Assembly (NCBI RefSeq): GCF_005887555.1
Contig: NZ_VCIA01000001.1
Span: 3,348,001 to 3,412,000, forward strand
Length of the DNA stretch: 64,000 nt
Source: Lentibacillus cibarius
GTDB taxonomy: Bacteria; Bacillota; Bacilli; Bacillales; Amphibacillaceae
Reading direction: 5' to 3'
The position numbers and the translations under genes are program-made. Under the pieces are notes generated by a model. It was not told where the DNA came from. It did not search any database and was given only the letters and a program-made list of their open reading frames with translations. Of the stretch, positions 32,215-40,459 are shown in pieces (positions within the stretch are counted from its first letter, which is position 1; every line of letters starts with the position of its first letter).

Positions 32215-32246
32215 AAAAAGCATCCATTTTATGACGGATGCTTTTT
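32215..32246. terminator. Second, bidirectional terminator
   Basis: AAAAAGCATCC (32215-32225) pairs perfectly with GGATGCTTTTT (32236-32246). It can end transcription in both directions and sits between spoVM and the minus-strand rpmB. Confidence 0.85.
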
Positions 32247-32375
32247 CGTCATTGACCGGTAAAGACAAAACAGTACAGTCTTTTACACGGTCAATTGATA
32301 GCCACATCAGCTGCTACACTTTGGACGTGTTCTTCCACACTGTGAAAGAGGCTGATGAGGCAAGTTCATTTTCTA

Positions 32376-32564
32376 TTAAACGCGCTGTACTTTGCCTGAT
32401 TTCAGGGCACGCGCTGAGACGTAAACGCGTTGAGGCTTACCGTCAACCATAATGCGAACTTTTTGCACATTTGCTTTCCAATTGCGTTTACTTGCATTCA
32501 TCGCGTGGGAACGATTATTCCCGCTGCGTGTTTTACGTCCGGTAACGACACATTTTCTAGACAT
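32376..32564 (-). CDS. rpmB: 50S ribosomal protein L28
   Basis: 62 residues on the minus strand. It matches L28 along its length ([41 protein letters not shown]). AGGAGGG precedes the ATG. The minus orientation between spoVM and the Asp23-family gene is the same as in B. subtilis. A single CxxTG start without the zinc-ribbon cysteine set marks it as the non-zinc form. Confidence 0.96.
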   Translation of the reverse strand: MSRKCVVTGRKTRSGNNRSHAMNASKRNWKANVQKVRIMVDGKPQRVYVSARALKSGKVQRV

Positions 32565-32807
32565 GGCAATCCCTCCTGTTAACACTTGTGTCATAATACT
32601 TACCTACTTTATCATAAGTGGGTCGTTATTGCAATTGTCGCCAATGGAATTGCTTGGTGAAGTTTTGATAAGCAAGATTTTATTGTTCGTTACAGCAGTT
32701 TAAATCTTGACAGATAGGCGGAAATCATTCATTGTTTAGAGCACAATGGCGCAATTAATGGTTCAATTTGTGTGCTTTTAAAATGCGCATGTGTATTGTA
32801 AAATATA

Positions 32808-32813
32808 TATAAT
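32808..32813 (+). promoter_or_regulatory. -10 box before the Asp23-family gene
   Basis: TATAAT lies 28 nt before the ATG in an AT-rich tract. No convincing -35 box stands 16-18 nt upstream. It is the likeliest promoter for the Asp23/fakA pair. Confidence 0.4.
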
Positions 32814-32841
32814 CATGATCGCTTATTAAAGGAGGATCATA

Positions 32842-33204
32842 ATGTCCATAGAGCTAAATACCAATGATGGTCAGGTGACGATTACGGATGAGGTGATAAC
32901 GACAATTGCCGGTGGTGCAGCGGTTGAATGCTACGGGATTGTCGGTATGGCATCAAAAAGCCAGATTAGGGACGGAATTGCTGAAATTCTTAGAAAAGAG
33001 AATTTCTCAAAAGGGGTTATTGTCAGACAAGTTGACAACCGTCTTCATATTGATATGTATATTATTGTTAGTTATGGAACAAAAATATCTGAAGTTGCTC
33101 ATAATGTGCAGTCTCAGGTGAAATATATGCTTAGTAAATCACTTGGTCTCGAGGTTGATTCTGTCAATATTTATATCCAGGGTGTCCGTGTGGCCAAGGA
33201 TTAA
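32842..33204 (+). CDS. Asp23/Gls24 envelope stress-response family protein
   Basis: 120 residues, equivalent to B. subtilis yloU. The family core is visible (ITDEVITTIAGGAAVECYGIVGM near the N terminus, then LHIDMYIIVSYG). Members are small proteins linked to envelope stress; the exact function is not established. It pairs with the DhaL/DegV gene downstream, an arrangement kept across Bacilli. GGAGGA precedes the ATG. Confidence 0.92.
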   Translation: MSIELNTNDGQVTITDEVITTIAGGAAVECYGIVGMASKSQIRDGIAEILRKENFSKGVIVRQVDNRLHIDMYIIVSYGTKISEVAHNVQSQVKYMLSKSLGLEVDSVNIYIQGVRVAKD

Positions 33205-33288
33205 TCTTGTAGCACAAGGATACGGATTAGTCTAAAAGGGTGCTTGCGCCTTTGTACGTGAAGTGTTGTTGTGAGGGAGGAAAAGTTT

Positions 33289-34953
33289 GTGACAACAGAC
33301 ATGCTGAATGGTAAGATGTTTACACAAATGGTGCAATCAGGTGCGCACCATTTAAAAAACAATGCCAAAAAAATAGATGCACTGAATGTTTTCCCTGTCC
33401 CGGACGGGGATACCGGTACGAATATGAATTTGTCCATGACATCCGGCGCCGATGAAGTTAAAAAACTGAATAGTGATCATGTCGCTGATGTTGCTAGTGC
33501 TTTTGCGCAGGGACTGTTAATGGGAGCACGAGGAAATTCCGGTGTCATTTTATCCCAATTATTTCGTGGGTTTGCCAGAGGAATGAACCAAAAAGCATCC
33601 CTGTCCGCTAAAGACTTGGCCAATGCTTTTGATAGCGGTGTGGCTACAGCGTATAAAGCGGTGATGAAACCGGTGGAAGGTACGATACTGACGGTTGCAA
33701 AAGATGCGGCAGAAACAGCAGTCGTTGAATCGGAAACGGAAAGTGATGTAATCGTTTTAATGGAGAAAGTTGTCCAAGTTGCTAAAACGTCATTACAGCG
33801 CACGCCAGATTTGTTGCCTGTCTTGAAAGAAGTAGGTGTGGTTGATTCAGGCGGCCAAGGACTCGTTACAATTTATGAAGGGTTTTTAGCAGCGTTGAAA
33901 GGTGAGGAAGTTCCGCTGCAGGATGCAGAGGATATTGACATGGAAGAAATGGTCAATGCCGAACATCATAAGATTGCCCAGGATTTTATGGATACTTCTG
34001 CAATTAAGTACGGCTATTGTACGGAATTCATGGTTCGTTTTGAAACGGACAAGCTCAAAGAAAATCCGTTTGATGAAGAGCAATTCCGGAATGAATTAAG
34101 CAAACATGGCGATTCATTGCTGGTCGTATCGGACGATGACCTTGTGAAAGTGCATGTCCACGCCGAATATCCCGGAGAAGTACTGACGCTTGGTCAGTAC
34201 TATGGTAGCCTGATGAATATAAAAATTGAAAATATGCGTGACCAGCATACAGCTATTGTTGGTGATCAAGAGCAAAAAGAAAAATCAACAGAAAAAGCTG
34301 AATATGCGATTGTTACAGTGGCAATGGGGTCAGGTGTTAAGGAAATGTTTGCAAGTCTCGGTGCAACGGTTGTAATCGAGGGCGGTCAGACAATGAACCC
34401 AAGTACACAGGACATTGCGGAAGCCATCGATGCATCCAACGCGGTAAATGTACTGATCTTACCAAATAACAAAAATATTGTTATGGCTGCAGAACAGGCC
34501 GCCGAAATGGCGAAAGTCAATGCGGAAGTAGTTCCGACGAAAACGATTCCTCAGGGGATTAGCGCGCTGTTGGCATTTCATCCGGACGCAGCGATAGGTG
34601 AAAACCGTGCGTCAATGGAAGGGGCCGCCAAAGAAGTTAAATCAGGACAAGTTACATATGCGGTTCGTGATACACAGATTGATACCATGACTATTAAAAA
34701 AGGTCATTTCATGGGAATAGCCGATGGTACAATTAAAGCATCTAACGAGGACAAACTGGAAACGACTCAATCACTGCTCAACGAGATGATTACCGAAGAC
34801 GATGAAATATTGACCATCTTGCAAGGGGAAGACGCTAGTGATGATGATGTAAAGGTGATCGAGAAATATGTGGCGGATAATTATGAAGACGTGGAAATAG
34901 AAGTTCACAAAGGAAATCAGCCGATCTATTCATTTATTCTATCCGTAGAATAG
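33289..34953 (+). CDS. fakA: DhaL-DegV-like kinase, FakA-type (fatty acid kinase catalytic subunit)
   Basis: 554 residues, equivalent to B. subtilis yloV. The N-terminal DhaL ATP-binding domain has NVFPVPDGDTGTNM and MGARGNSGVILSQ. The C-terminal half is DegV-like (VIEGGQTMNPST, LPNNKN, VKVHVHAEYPGE). In Staphylococcus, FakA phosphorylates fatty acids bound to FakB for phospholipid synthesis. The same role is inferred here, and plsX lies about 8 kb away. GTG 33289 is chosen because GGGAGGA ends 7 nt upstream and the product then matches homologue starts; GTG 33271 lies before that site. Confidence 0.9.
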   Translation: MTTDMLNGKMFTQMVQSGAHHLKNNAKKIDALNVFPVPDGDTGTNMNLSMTSGADEVKKLNSDHVADVASAFAQGLLMGARGNSGVILSQLFRGFARGMNQKASLSAKDLANAFDSGVATAYKAVMKPVEGTILTVAKDAAETAVVESETESDVIVLMEKVVQVAKTSLQRTPDLLPVLKEVGVVDSGGQGLVTIYEGFLAALKGEEVPLQDAEDIDMEEMVNAEHHKIAQDFMDTSAIKYGYCTEFMVRFETDKLKENPFDEEQFRNELSKHGDSLLVVSDDDLVKVHVHAEYPGEVLTLGQYYGSLMNIKIENMRDQHTAIVGDQEQKEKSTEKAEYAIVTVAMGSGVKEMFASLGATVVIEGGQTMNPSTQDIAEAIDASNAVNVLILPNNKNIVMAAEQAAEMAKVNAEVVPTKTIPQGISALLAFHPDAAIGENRASMEGAAKEVKSGQVTYAVRDTQIDTMTIKKGHFMGIADGTIKASNEDKLETTQSLLNEMITEDDEILTILQGEDASDDDVKVIEKYVADNYEDVEIEVHKGNQPIYSFILSVE

Positions 34954-34955
34954 AG

Positions 34956-34998
34956 ACGTACAGGACGTGTTAGTGCAGGCATTGGCGGTTGTCGTCAT
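34956..34998 (-). repeat. 58-bp dispersed repeat family, copy E (partial)
   Basis: ACGTACAGGACGTGTTAGTG and the next GCAGGC form the reverse complement of the core seen in copies C and D. It begins 3 nt after the fakA stop codon. The distal part has diverged. Confidence 0.7.
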
Positions 34999-35057
34999 GG
35001 TGATAGTCGACTTCCTTTGAATGCAGTTTCATCCCCGGCGTATGGTCATTAAAAAGA

Positions 35058-35116
35058 AAAATCCGAACTGATTCAAAAACTAACGGAAGAATGTTGAATC
35101 ATCGTTCGGATTTTTT
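35058..35116 (+). terminator. Terminator downstream of fakA
   Basis: AAAATCCGAAC (35058-35068) pairs with GTTCGGATTTT (35104-35114), and an inner stem TGATTCA/TGAATCA extends it. A TTTTTT run follows. Confidence 0.85.
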
Positions 35117-35117
35117 A

Positions 35118-35500
35118 TTTACTCAACTTTCGCACCTAAAAAATAAAGCTCCAACAGTTAACTGTGGCAAACTTGAAACGCTTCTGACGGTTGCCTCCGA
35201 AAACCTTGATAAACATCAAGCTCTTTTCTAAAAGGTTATTTTTTGACACAAAAGATATATAATACGACATAATTTTGTATGAGTGTTAAACCGCCGCTGC
35301 GGAAATACACTACGCTTTCACCACTCCGGGTACAAGTGCGACATCTGCTTAAGCTTCCTCTGGTCGCTTTCGCAGTGTCTTCTTTGCCGTGGGCGGCTGA
35401 TGAGCCTCCTCGTGCTGCCGCACTCCGGGGTCTCATCTAGGCCTCTGCTCCCACAGGAGTCTCCGTGTATTTCCTCCGCTGTGTTGTATATAACTTTCTA
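35118..35500 (-). repeat. Dispersed GC-rich repeat, copy B1 (inverted relative to A)
   Basis: Reverse complement of much of copy A. The 125-nt core is nearly identical to that copy, and the outer AT-rich part is about 80 percent alike by eye. On the minus strand its head reads GACTCCTGTGGGAGCAGAGG, then GAGACCCCGGAG and CACGAGGAGGCTCATCAGC, a hairpin-rich layout. Together with B2 it fills the gap between fakA and the purine permease. Confidence 0.78.
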
Positions 35501-35529
35501 TCAGTATTAAGCTAATGCGATGGTTGATT

Positions 35530-35650
35530 GGAGTGGAGGCCAGTCGACTCCTGCGGGAAAAGCAATGGCTGAAGATCCCACAGGAAGCGGTTTTCTTCCG
35601 AGGAAGCTGAAGCGTTGCCCGCGGAAAGCGACTGGCTGGAACGGAAATCA
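35530..35650 (+). repeat. Dispersed GC-rich repeat, copy B2
   Basis: It reads GACTCCTGCGGGAAAAGC, a short spacer, GATCCCACAGGAAGCGG, TTCTTCCGAGGAAGCTGAAG and GCCCGCGGAAAGCGAC. This is the same element type as copy C but without the 59-nt insert that C carries. It faces B1 head to head. Confidence 0.75.
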
Positions 35651-35789
35651 ACCTAGCATTTATATCGCATTATATATCAAATATGATGATAAAATAACGG
35701 ATCATTAATCCAAAAAAACAAATGAGTAGTAAATGTCCAACTTTCTGCATTCTTTCAAGTTTTTTATGTTGTGTTCATTTCTTTACGTG

Positions 35790-37073
35790 TTAAATCCCGA
35801 TTATTTTCATCACAAAATGAAACAGGAACAAGGAAGAAATGACTAACAGTATTCCTGATAGATCTTTTGGTCTACCCATTGCTGTTTTAACAACCGGATA
35901 CGCGATAAATCCGAATGCCATGCCATCTGCAATGCTATACGTAAATGGGATCATGGCAACAATGAGAAACGCCGGCAATGCTTCTGACATATCATCCAAC
36001 GGAACATTTCGGATATTTTGTGCCATCAATACACCAACAATAATCAGTATCGGACTGATTGCCGTATTAGGTATCATGGAAATCCACGGGATAATGAATA
36101 GCGTTGTCAAGAACAATAGGCCCGCCGTTACAGCGGTTCTTCCGGTTTTGCCGTTGGAGGCAATGACTGCTGCGTTCTCGGCTGCGGAAACAGTTGGTGA
36201 CGTTCCGAAAAAAGCGCTCAGTAATGCTGAAAAAGCGGTAATCTGATAAGCTTTATTGTAACTGTGTGACTTTTTTAGCATGTGTAGCTGCCCGTGCAAA
36301 AGCCCCATGTTTTCAAAAATAAGAATGATGGTCAGTGGGAAAACAGCCAGCCAAAAGTCCAAGTCACCTGCCGCGCTAAATGAGGGGGTCATCAGCATGT
36401 CGTTAACATTCACGTGCACCGAAACTTGTGTTGAATTCAGCACCCCGAATAAATAAGCAAGAACGGTTCCGGCGATCATCGTGATTAGAAAGTTTGCCGG
36501 GATATTTTTCATAAACAGAAATATCGCAATAAATAACGTGAGTAAACTAACGATAAATACTGGCGATGTGAAGTCACCAATGGAAATGATGGTTTCTCCT
36601 CCACTGACGACAAGACTGCTTTTTTCAAGACCAATCAGGATTAGAAAGAAGCCAAGCCCAACGGTGATCGCGTGTTTGAGCGATTCCGGGATGGCTGATT
36701 TCAAAATGGCGCCAAGCTTTGTAAATGCTGTTATGAGAAACAGAAAAGAAGCAATCAGTACAACTGCCAGTCCCTCCTGGAATGACAGGCCGGTCGTTTC
36801 AATGATGGAATAGGCAAACAGAGCATTAATACCCATTCCAGGAATCAAAATCAGCGGTAGTTTTGCATATAATCCCATCAGGATGGTTCCGGCAAAACTA
36901 GCAAGAATGGTTGCAATCATGCCAGTCTCTAGTGAAACGCCGGCTTCACTAAGTATGGATCCGTTGACAACAACAATATAGACGGTTGTCAGATAACCTA
37001 CTAATCCAGCGGTGATTTCTGTATGCCATTTTCCAGTGTTTCTCTGCATCTGGCTGTAATCTTGTCCAGGCAT
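35790..37073 (-). CDS. AzgA-family purine permease (guanine/hypoxanthine type)
   Basis: 427 residues with about 12 hydrophobic segments. The N terminus (WHTEITAGLVGYLTTVYIVVVN) and the GMGINALFAY motif are typical of the AzgA branch of NCS2 permeases such as PbuG and PbuO. It likely imports guanine, hypoxanthine or adenine. No purine riboswitch signature is visible upstream. In B. subtilis this place (yloV to sdaAB) holds no gene. It is flanked by repeats on one side and an ISL3 element on the other, so it looks inserted or moved. Confidence 0.88.
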   Translation of the reverse strand: MPGQDYSQMQRNTGKWHTEITAGLVGYLTTVYIVVVNGSILSEAGVSLETGMIATILASFAGTILMGLYAKLPLILIPGMGINALFAYSIIETTGLSFQEGLAVVLIASFLFLITAFTKLGAILKSAIPESLKHAITVGLGFFLILIGLEKSSLVVSGGETIISIGDFTSPVFIVSLLTLFIAIFLFMKNIPANFLITMIAGTVLAYLFGVLNSTQVSVHVNVNDMLMTPSFSAAGDLDFWLAVFPLTIILIFENMGLLHGQLHMLKKSHSYNKAYQITAFSALLSAFFGTSPTVSAAENAAVIASNGKTGRTAVTAGLLFLTTLFIIPWISMIPNTAISPILIIVGVLMAQNIRNVPLDDMSEALPAFLIVAMIPFTYSIADGMAFGFIAYPVVKTAMGRPKDLSGILLVISSLFLFHFVMKIIGI

Positions 37074-37161
37074 GTGTGTACCTCAATATACAACAATCCC
37101 TCTCCCGCCCGATTATACAAGTATAAATGTACAATCCACGAATGAATAGTATAACTTTTTC

Positions 37162-37170
37162 TGGTATAAT
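37162..37170 (+). promoter_or_regulatory. Extended -10 element left of the ISL3 insertion
   Basis: TGGTATAAT at 37162-37170 is an extended -10 box pointing toward the insertion sequence. The predicted start (about 37177) is within 5 nt of the target duplication. Before the insertion it would have read straight into the structured element now at 38706-38789. No good -35 is seen. Confidence 0.4.
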
Positions 37171-37180
37171 TAGCAATATA

Positions 37181-37188
37181 AATAAAGC
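37181..37188 (+). repeat. 8-bp target-site duplication, left copy
   Basis: AATAAAGC directly before the left end of the insertion sequence. An identical copy follows the right end at 38706-38713. Eight base pairs is the usual duplication length for ISL3-family elements. Confidence 0.93.
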
Positions 37189-38705
37189 GCCTCTTCGCTG
37201 ATTAAAATGAAATAACTTGGCAATACTGGAAACTACCGAAACAAAAATGTAAGGTGGTTTTCATATGCTGATAGAAATTAAAGACTTAGAAAACGTGTTC
37301 CATATACCTGAGCCATGGTACATTGACAACTGTATATTTGATGAAAACAAGGAACAATTGGATGTTTATGTAAAAGTAAATAAAAGTGCTCCAATGATTT
37401 GTTCCAACTGTGATGCCGAACGTCAACGATTCTTTGATATCGCTGATTATGATCAACGGTGGAGGCATTTAAATTTTTTGGAATATCCTTGTTACATTCA
37501 TGCCGAGCATCCCCGGACAGATTGTAAGAAGTGTGGAAAAAAGCACCGTGTTGATATTCCATGGGCTATTAAAACACGCGCTGGCTTTACCAAGTTGTTC
37601 GATGCATGGATCATGATGCTGGTCAAGGACATGCCTATGAGTGCTGTCAGCCGTTTAGTAAAGGAACATGATACGCGACTTTGGCGGATACTCCATCACT
37701 ATGTCGATAACGCACTGGCTACTCAGGATTTATCACATGTTACCAAGATTAATACAGACGAAACTTCCTCAAAACGTGGTCATAATTATATCACCATTTT
37801 TGTGGACTCAGAAAAACGAAACGTCATCCATGTAACGAAAGGAAAGGATGCCAGTACATGGGAAAAATGCAAAGAACGTTTAGAAGCTCAAGGCGGTAAC
37901 CCAGATAACGTAACAGAAGTCTGTATGGACATGTCTCCCGCCTTTATTAAAGGGGCTTCTGAGTACTTTCCGGATGCTGCCATTACGTTTGATAAATTCC
38001 ATGTGATTCAAGAAGCCAACAAAGCTGTAGATGCCGTACGTCGCACGGAACGCAAGACGTGTGCGGAACTCAAAAACACCCGCTATGTCTGGCTCAAGAA
38101 TGAAAAGAACCTGACAAAGAAACAAAAGGGCATGCTCGACAAATTGAAAGACAGTGAACTGGACACCGCCAAAGCGTACCGAATGCGCCTTGTTCTGCAA
38201 GAGATCTACCAATACCCTGCTCAGATCGCTCCTATGGTACTTGAGGACTGGATTCAGTGGGGGTTACGTTGTCGCCTGGAACCAATGGTAGAACTGGCCA
38301 AAACATTGCGCAGACATTACGACGGTGTTGTGCAGTGGTTCCAATCCCAGCTGAATAATGGCATTATGGAGGGTATTAACAGCTTATTCCAAGCAGCCAA
38401 ACGGAAAGCCAGAGGGTATCGCTCGGATAAAAATATCGTTGCCATAGTTTACCTGCTTGCTGGTAAACTGGACTTCACACCTAAATAAAAAGAACAGGCA
38501 TCAGTATGGAGCCATGTATCGCTCGCAACCGAACCCGTTCCCTTGTCCGGTATTAGCGTATCCGTTTTTTGCACGCATTATACGGGCATCAGGTGGTGAT
38601 TGTGGAGCGAAGCAATTGAACTCGTTCCCTTGTCCGGTTTTCATAGGTTTTCTGGAAACTATTAGATTGAAATTTGCCTTATTTCATTGTTCTTAGCGAA
38701 GAGCC
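37189..38705 (+). mobile_element. Complete ISL3-family insertion sequence (1517 bp)
   Basis: The ends are imperfect 27-bp inverted repeats: left 37189-37215 starting GCCTCTTCGCT, right 38679-38705, whose complement starts GGCTCTTCGCTAAG. Both arms share the inner AATGAAATAA. GGCTCTTC is the typical ISL3 end. It carries one intact transposase gene and an exact 8-bp target duplication, so it looks recent and possibly active. The 217 nt after the transposase contain two copies of CGTTCCCTTGTCCGGT (38536-38551, 38623-38638). Confidence 0.95.
37265..38488 (+). CDS. ISL3-family transposase
   Basis: 407 residues. The N terminus has a zinc-ribbon-like set of cysteines (MICSNCDAE, then DCKKCGKKH). 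The DDE catalytic domain shows KINTDETSSKRGHNY for the first Asp, VCMDMSPAF and FDKFHVIQ for the second region, and a C-terminal Glu near NNGIMEGINS. These match ISL3 transposases. The ATG follows AAGGTGG. No frameshift or stop is present. Confidence 0.95.
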   Translation: MLIEIKDLENVFHIPEPWYIDNCIFDENKEQLDVYVKVNKSAPMICSNCDAERQRFFDIADYDQRWRHLNFLEYPCYIHAEHPRTDCKKCGKKHRVDIPWAIKTRAGFTKLFDAWIMMLVKDMPMSAVSRLVKEHDTRLWRILHHYVDNALATQDLSHVTKINTDETSSKRGHNYITIFVDSEKRNVIHVTKGKDASTWEKCKERLEAQGGNPDNVTEVCMDMSPAFIKGASEYFPDAAITFDKFHVIQEANKAVDAVRRTERKTCAELKNTRYVWLKNEKNLTKKQKGMLDKLKDSELDTAKAYRMRLVLQEIYQYPAQIAPMVLEDWIQWGLRCRLEPMVELAKTLRRHYDGVVQWFQSQLNNGIMEGINSLFQAAKRKARGYRSDKNIVAIVYLLAGKLDFTPK

Positions 38706-38789
38706 AATAAAGCCGGGCACCTGATTAGCGACGTGTAGAGGAGGTTCCTCACCAGTTGCTAGGCGTAGGTGCTCCAACGAGACTTTATT
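38706..38789 (+). ncRNA. Predicted structured RNA or DNA element beside the insertion sequence
   Basis: Nested complementary arms: AATAAAG (38706-38712) with CTTTATT (38783-38789), then GGGCACC with GGTGCTC, then AGCGAC with GTTGCT, then GTG/CAC and GAGGA/TCCTC at the tip. This gives about 28 paired positions in an 84-nt hairpin with internal loops. I do not recognise a known riboswitch. The left arm of the outer stem is the target duplication. The sdaAB promoter seems to lie downstream, so it need not be an sdaAB leader. Confidence 0.4.
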
Positions 38790-38818
38790 CAATAAAATCG
38801 AGTATTTTAGTTTACATC

Positions 38819-38827
38819 TGTTATAAT
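38819..38827 (+). promoter_or_regulatory. Extended -10 promoter of sdaAB
   Basis: TGTTATAAT, an extended -10 box, lies 45 nt before the sdaAB start. No clear -35 is present, which is acceptable for this promoter type. Confidence 0.5.
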
Positions 38828-38872
38828 TAACGAAGAAGATATAAATATACGGGGAATAGGCGGTGTTGTGTT

Positions 38873-39535
38873 GTGAAGTATAGTTCAGTATTTGATATTA
38901 TCGGTCCGGTCATGATAGGTCCGTCAAGTTCACATACAGCAGGAGCAGCAAGAATCGGTAAAGCAGCACGAAATTTATTTGGAAAAGAACCGAAATGGGC
39001 GCGCATTCATTTGTATGAATCATTTGCCAAAACATATCGGGGGCACGGCACGGATTTTGCTCTGGCGGGTGGTTTGCTTGGATTTGAAACCGATGACCCG
39101 CGAATGAATAAGGCGCTCGAAATTGCTGAAGAACGGAATCTTGCTATTGAATTCATTGAGGATAGTGCCGGTGTCAGTCATCCGAACACAGCAAGGCTTA
39201 TTATTGGTGATGACAAGGACAGAATGGAACTGGTTGGCATTTCTATTGGTGGCGGGAAAATTGAAATAACCGAGCTTAATGGGTTTGAATTGCGTCTCTC
39301 CGGGAACCATCCGGCCATTCTAATCATGCATAATGATCGTTTTGGTGCAATTGCCTCAGTTACGAAGATTTTGGCTAAATACGAAATTAATATCGGCCAT
39401 ATGGAAGTGAACCGCAAAGACGTCGGTAAGGAGGCGCTAATGGTCATAGAAGTTGATCAGAACGTGGATGACAGTGTGCTGAAAGAGCTGGAAGGCGCTG
39501 ACCACATAGAACAAATAGCTAAAATTGTCAGTTAA
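38873..39535 (+). CDS. sdaAB: L-serine dehydratase, iron-sulfur dependent, beta subunit
   Basis: 220 residues, starting at GTG. With SdaAA it deaminates L-serine to pyruvate. The conserved IGPVMIGPSSSHTAGAARIG segment at the N terminus and GISIGGGKIEI are visible. The C-terminal part is an ACT-type regulatory domain (ILIMHNDRFGAIASVTKIL). The ribosome-binding site is weak (AGGCGG). sdaAA follows after 32 nt. Confidence 0.95.
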   Translation: MKYSSVFDIIGPVMIGPSSSHTAGAARIGKAARNLFGKEPKWARIHLYESFAKTYRGHGTDFALAGGLLGFETDDPRMNKALEIAEERNLAIEFIEDSAGVSHPNTARLIIGDDKDRMELVGISIGGGKIEITELNGFELRLSGNHPAILIMHNDRFGAIASVTKILAKYEINIGHMEVNRKDVGKEALMVIEVDQNVDDSVLKELEGADHIEQIAKIVS

Positions 39536-39567
39536 CTTCGACTGATCGATGGAGAGGAGTCAATGAT

Positions 39568-40443
39568 ATGTTTCGTACGGTTAGTGAACTTGTTGAAATA
39601 GCAGAACAAGAAAATATAATAATTTCAGAAGTAATGATTCGTCAGGAGATGGAAGCGAAAGAAAAAACACGGGAACAAGTTTTTGCTGAAATGGAAAATA
39701 ATCTTGACGTGATGGAGAAGGCTGTTGAAGACAGTTTGCAAGGTGTAAAATCTGTTACCGGTCTTACTGGCGGTGACGCGGTCAAAGTTCAGGAATACAT
39801 GAAGGAAAAAACTCCTTTATCCGGCAATATCGTCATGGACGCTGTCAGCAAGGCAATGGGGACGAATGAAGTAAATGCAGCCATGGGGACTATTTGTGCG
39901 ACACCGACAGCAGGCAGTGCAGGCTGTGTCCCGGGAACATTATTTGCGGTTAAAAATCAGCTAAATCCAACCCATGAACAGATGGTGCGTTATTTGTTCA
40001 CATCCGGGGCATTTGGATTTGTTGTTGCCAATAATTCCTTCATTTCAGGTGCTGCCGGTGGATGTCAGGCGGAGGTCGGCTCAGCTGGAGCTATGGCATC
40101 AGCGGCGATAGTCGAAATGGCAGGGGGAACGCCCCAGCAGTCAGCCGAAGCATTTGCAATGACACTGAAAAATATGCTCGGACTTGTTTGTGACCCTGTT
40201 GCCGGTCTTGTGGAGGTTCCCTGTGTCAAACGAAACGCTGGAGGATCAACGCTTGCCATTGTGTCGGCGGATATGGCGCTTGCCGGTGTTACAAGCACGA
40301 TTCCTTGTGATGAAGTGATCGGCGCTATGTACCGAATTGGGAAACAGATGCCTTCCAGCCTTCGTGAAACAGGTGAGGGCGGACTTGCAAATACCGCAAC
40401 AGGTCGGGAGTTAAAAGATAAAATATTTGGAACGTCGGTTTAG
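39568..40443 (+). CDS. sdaAA: L-serine dehydratase, iron-sulfur dependent, alpha subunit
   Basis: 291 residues. It holds the catalytic [4Fe-4S] cluster. The cysteine motifs TICATPTAGSAGCVPGT, GCQAEVGSAGAMA and VCDPVAGLVEVPCVKRN are intact. GGAGAGGAG precedes the ATG. The recG start lies just after its stop. Confidence 0.95.
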   Translation: MFRTVSELVEIAEQENIIISEVMIRQEMEAKEKTREQVFAEMENNLDVMEKAVEDSLQGVKSVTGLTGGDAVKVQEYMKEKTPLSGNIVMDAVSKAMGTNEVNAAMGTICATPTAGSAGCVPGTLFAVKNQLNPTHEQMVRYLFTSGAFGFVVANNSFISGAAGGCQAEVGSAGAMASAAIVEMAGGTPQQSAEAFAMTLKNMLGLVCDPVAGLVEVPCVKRNAGGSTLAIVSADMALAGVTSTIPCDEVIGAMYRIGKQMPSSLRETGEGGLANTATGRELKDKIFGTSV

Positions 40444-40459
40444 AAAGAGTGAATTGAAC

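Noticed and set aside
34954..35700. CRISPR-like array among the repeats.
   Set aside because: Repeats are few, unequal in length and in both orientations, without regular spacers or cas genes.
37074..37180. Purine riboswitch before the purine permease.
   Set aside because: The three-way junction core and the loop-loop segments of purine riboswitches are not present on the minus strand.
38706..38789. TPP riboswitch, suggested by the GCGTAGGTG segment.
   Set aside because: The CTGAGA core and the ACCTGATCTGG-type segment are missing, and the fold is a single nested hairpin.
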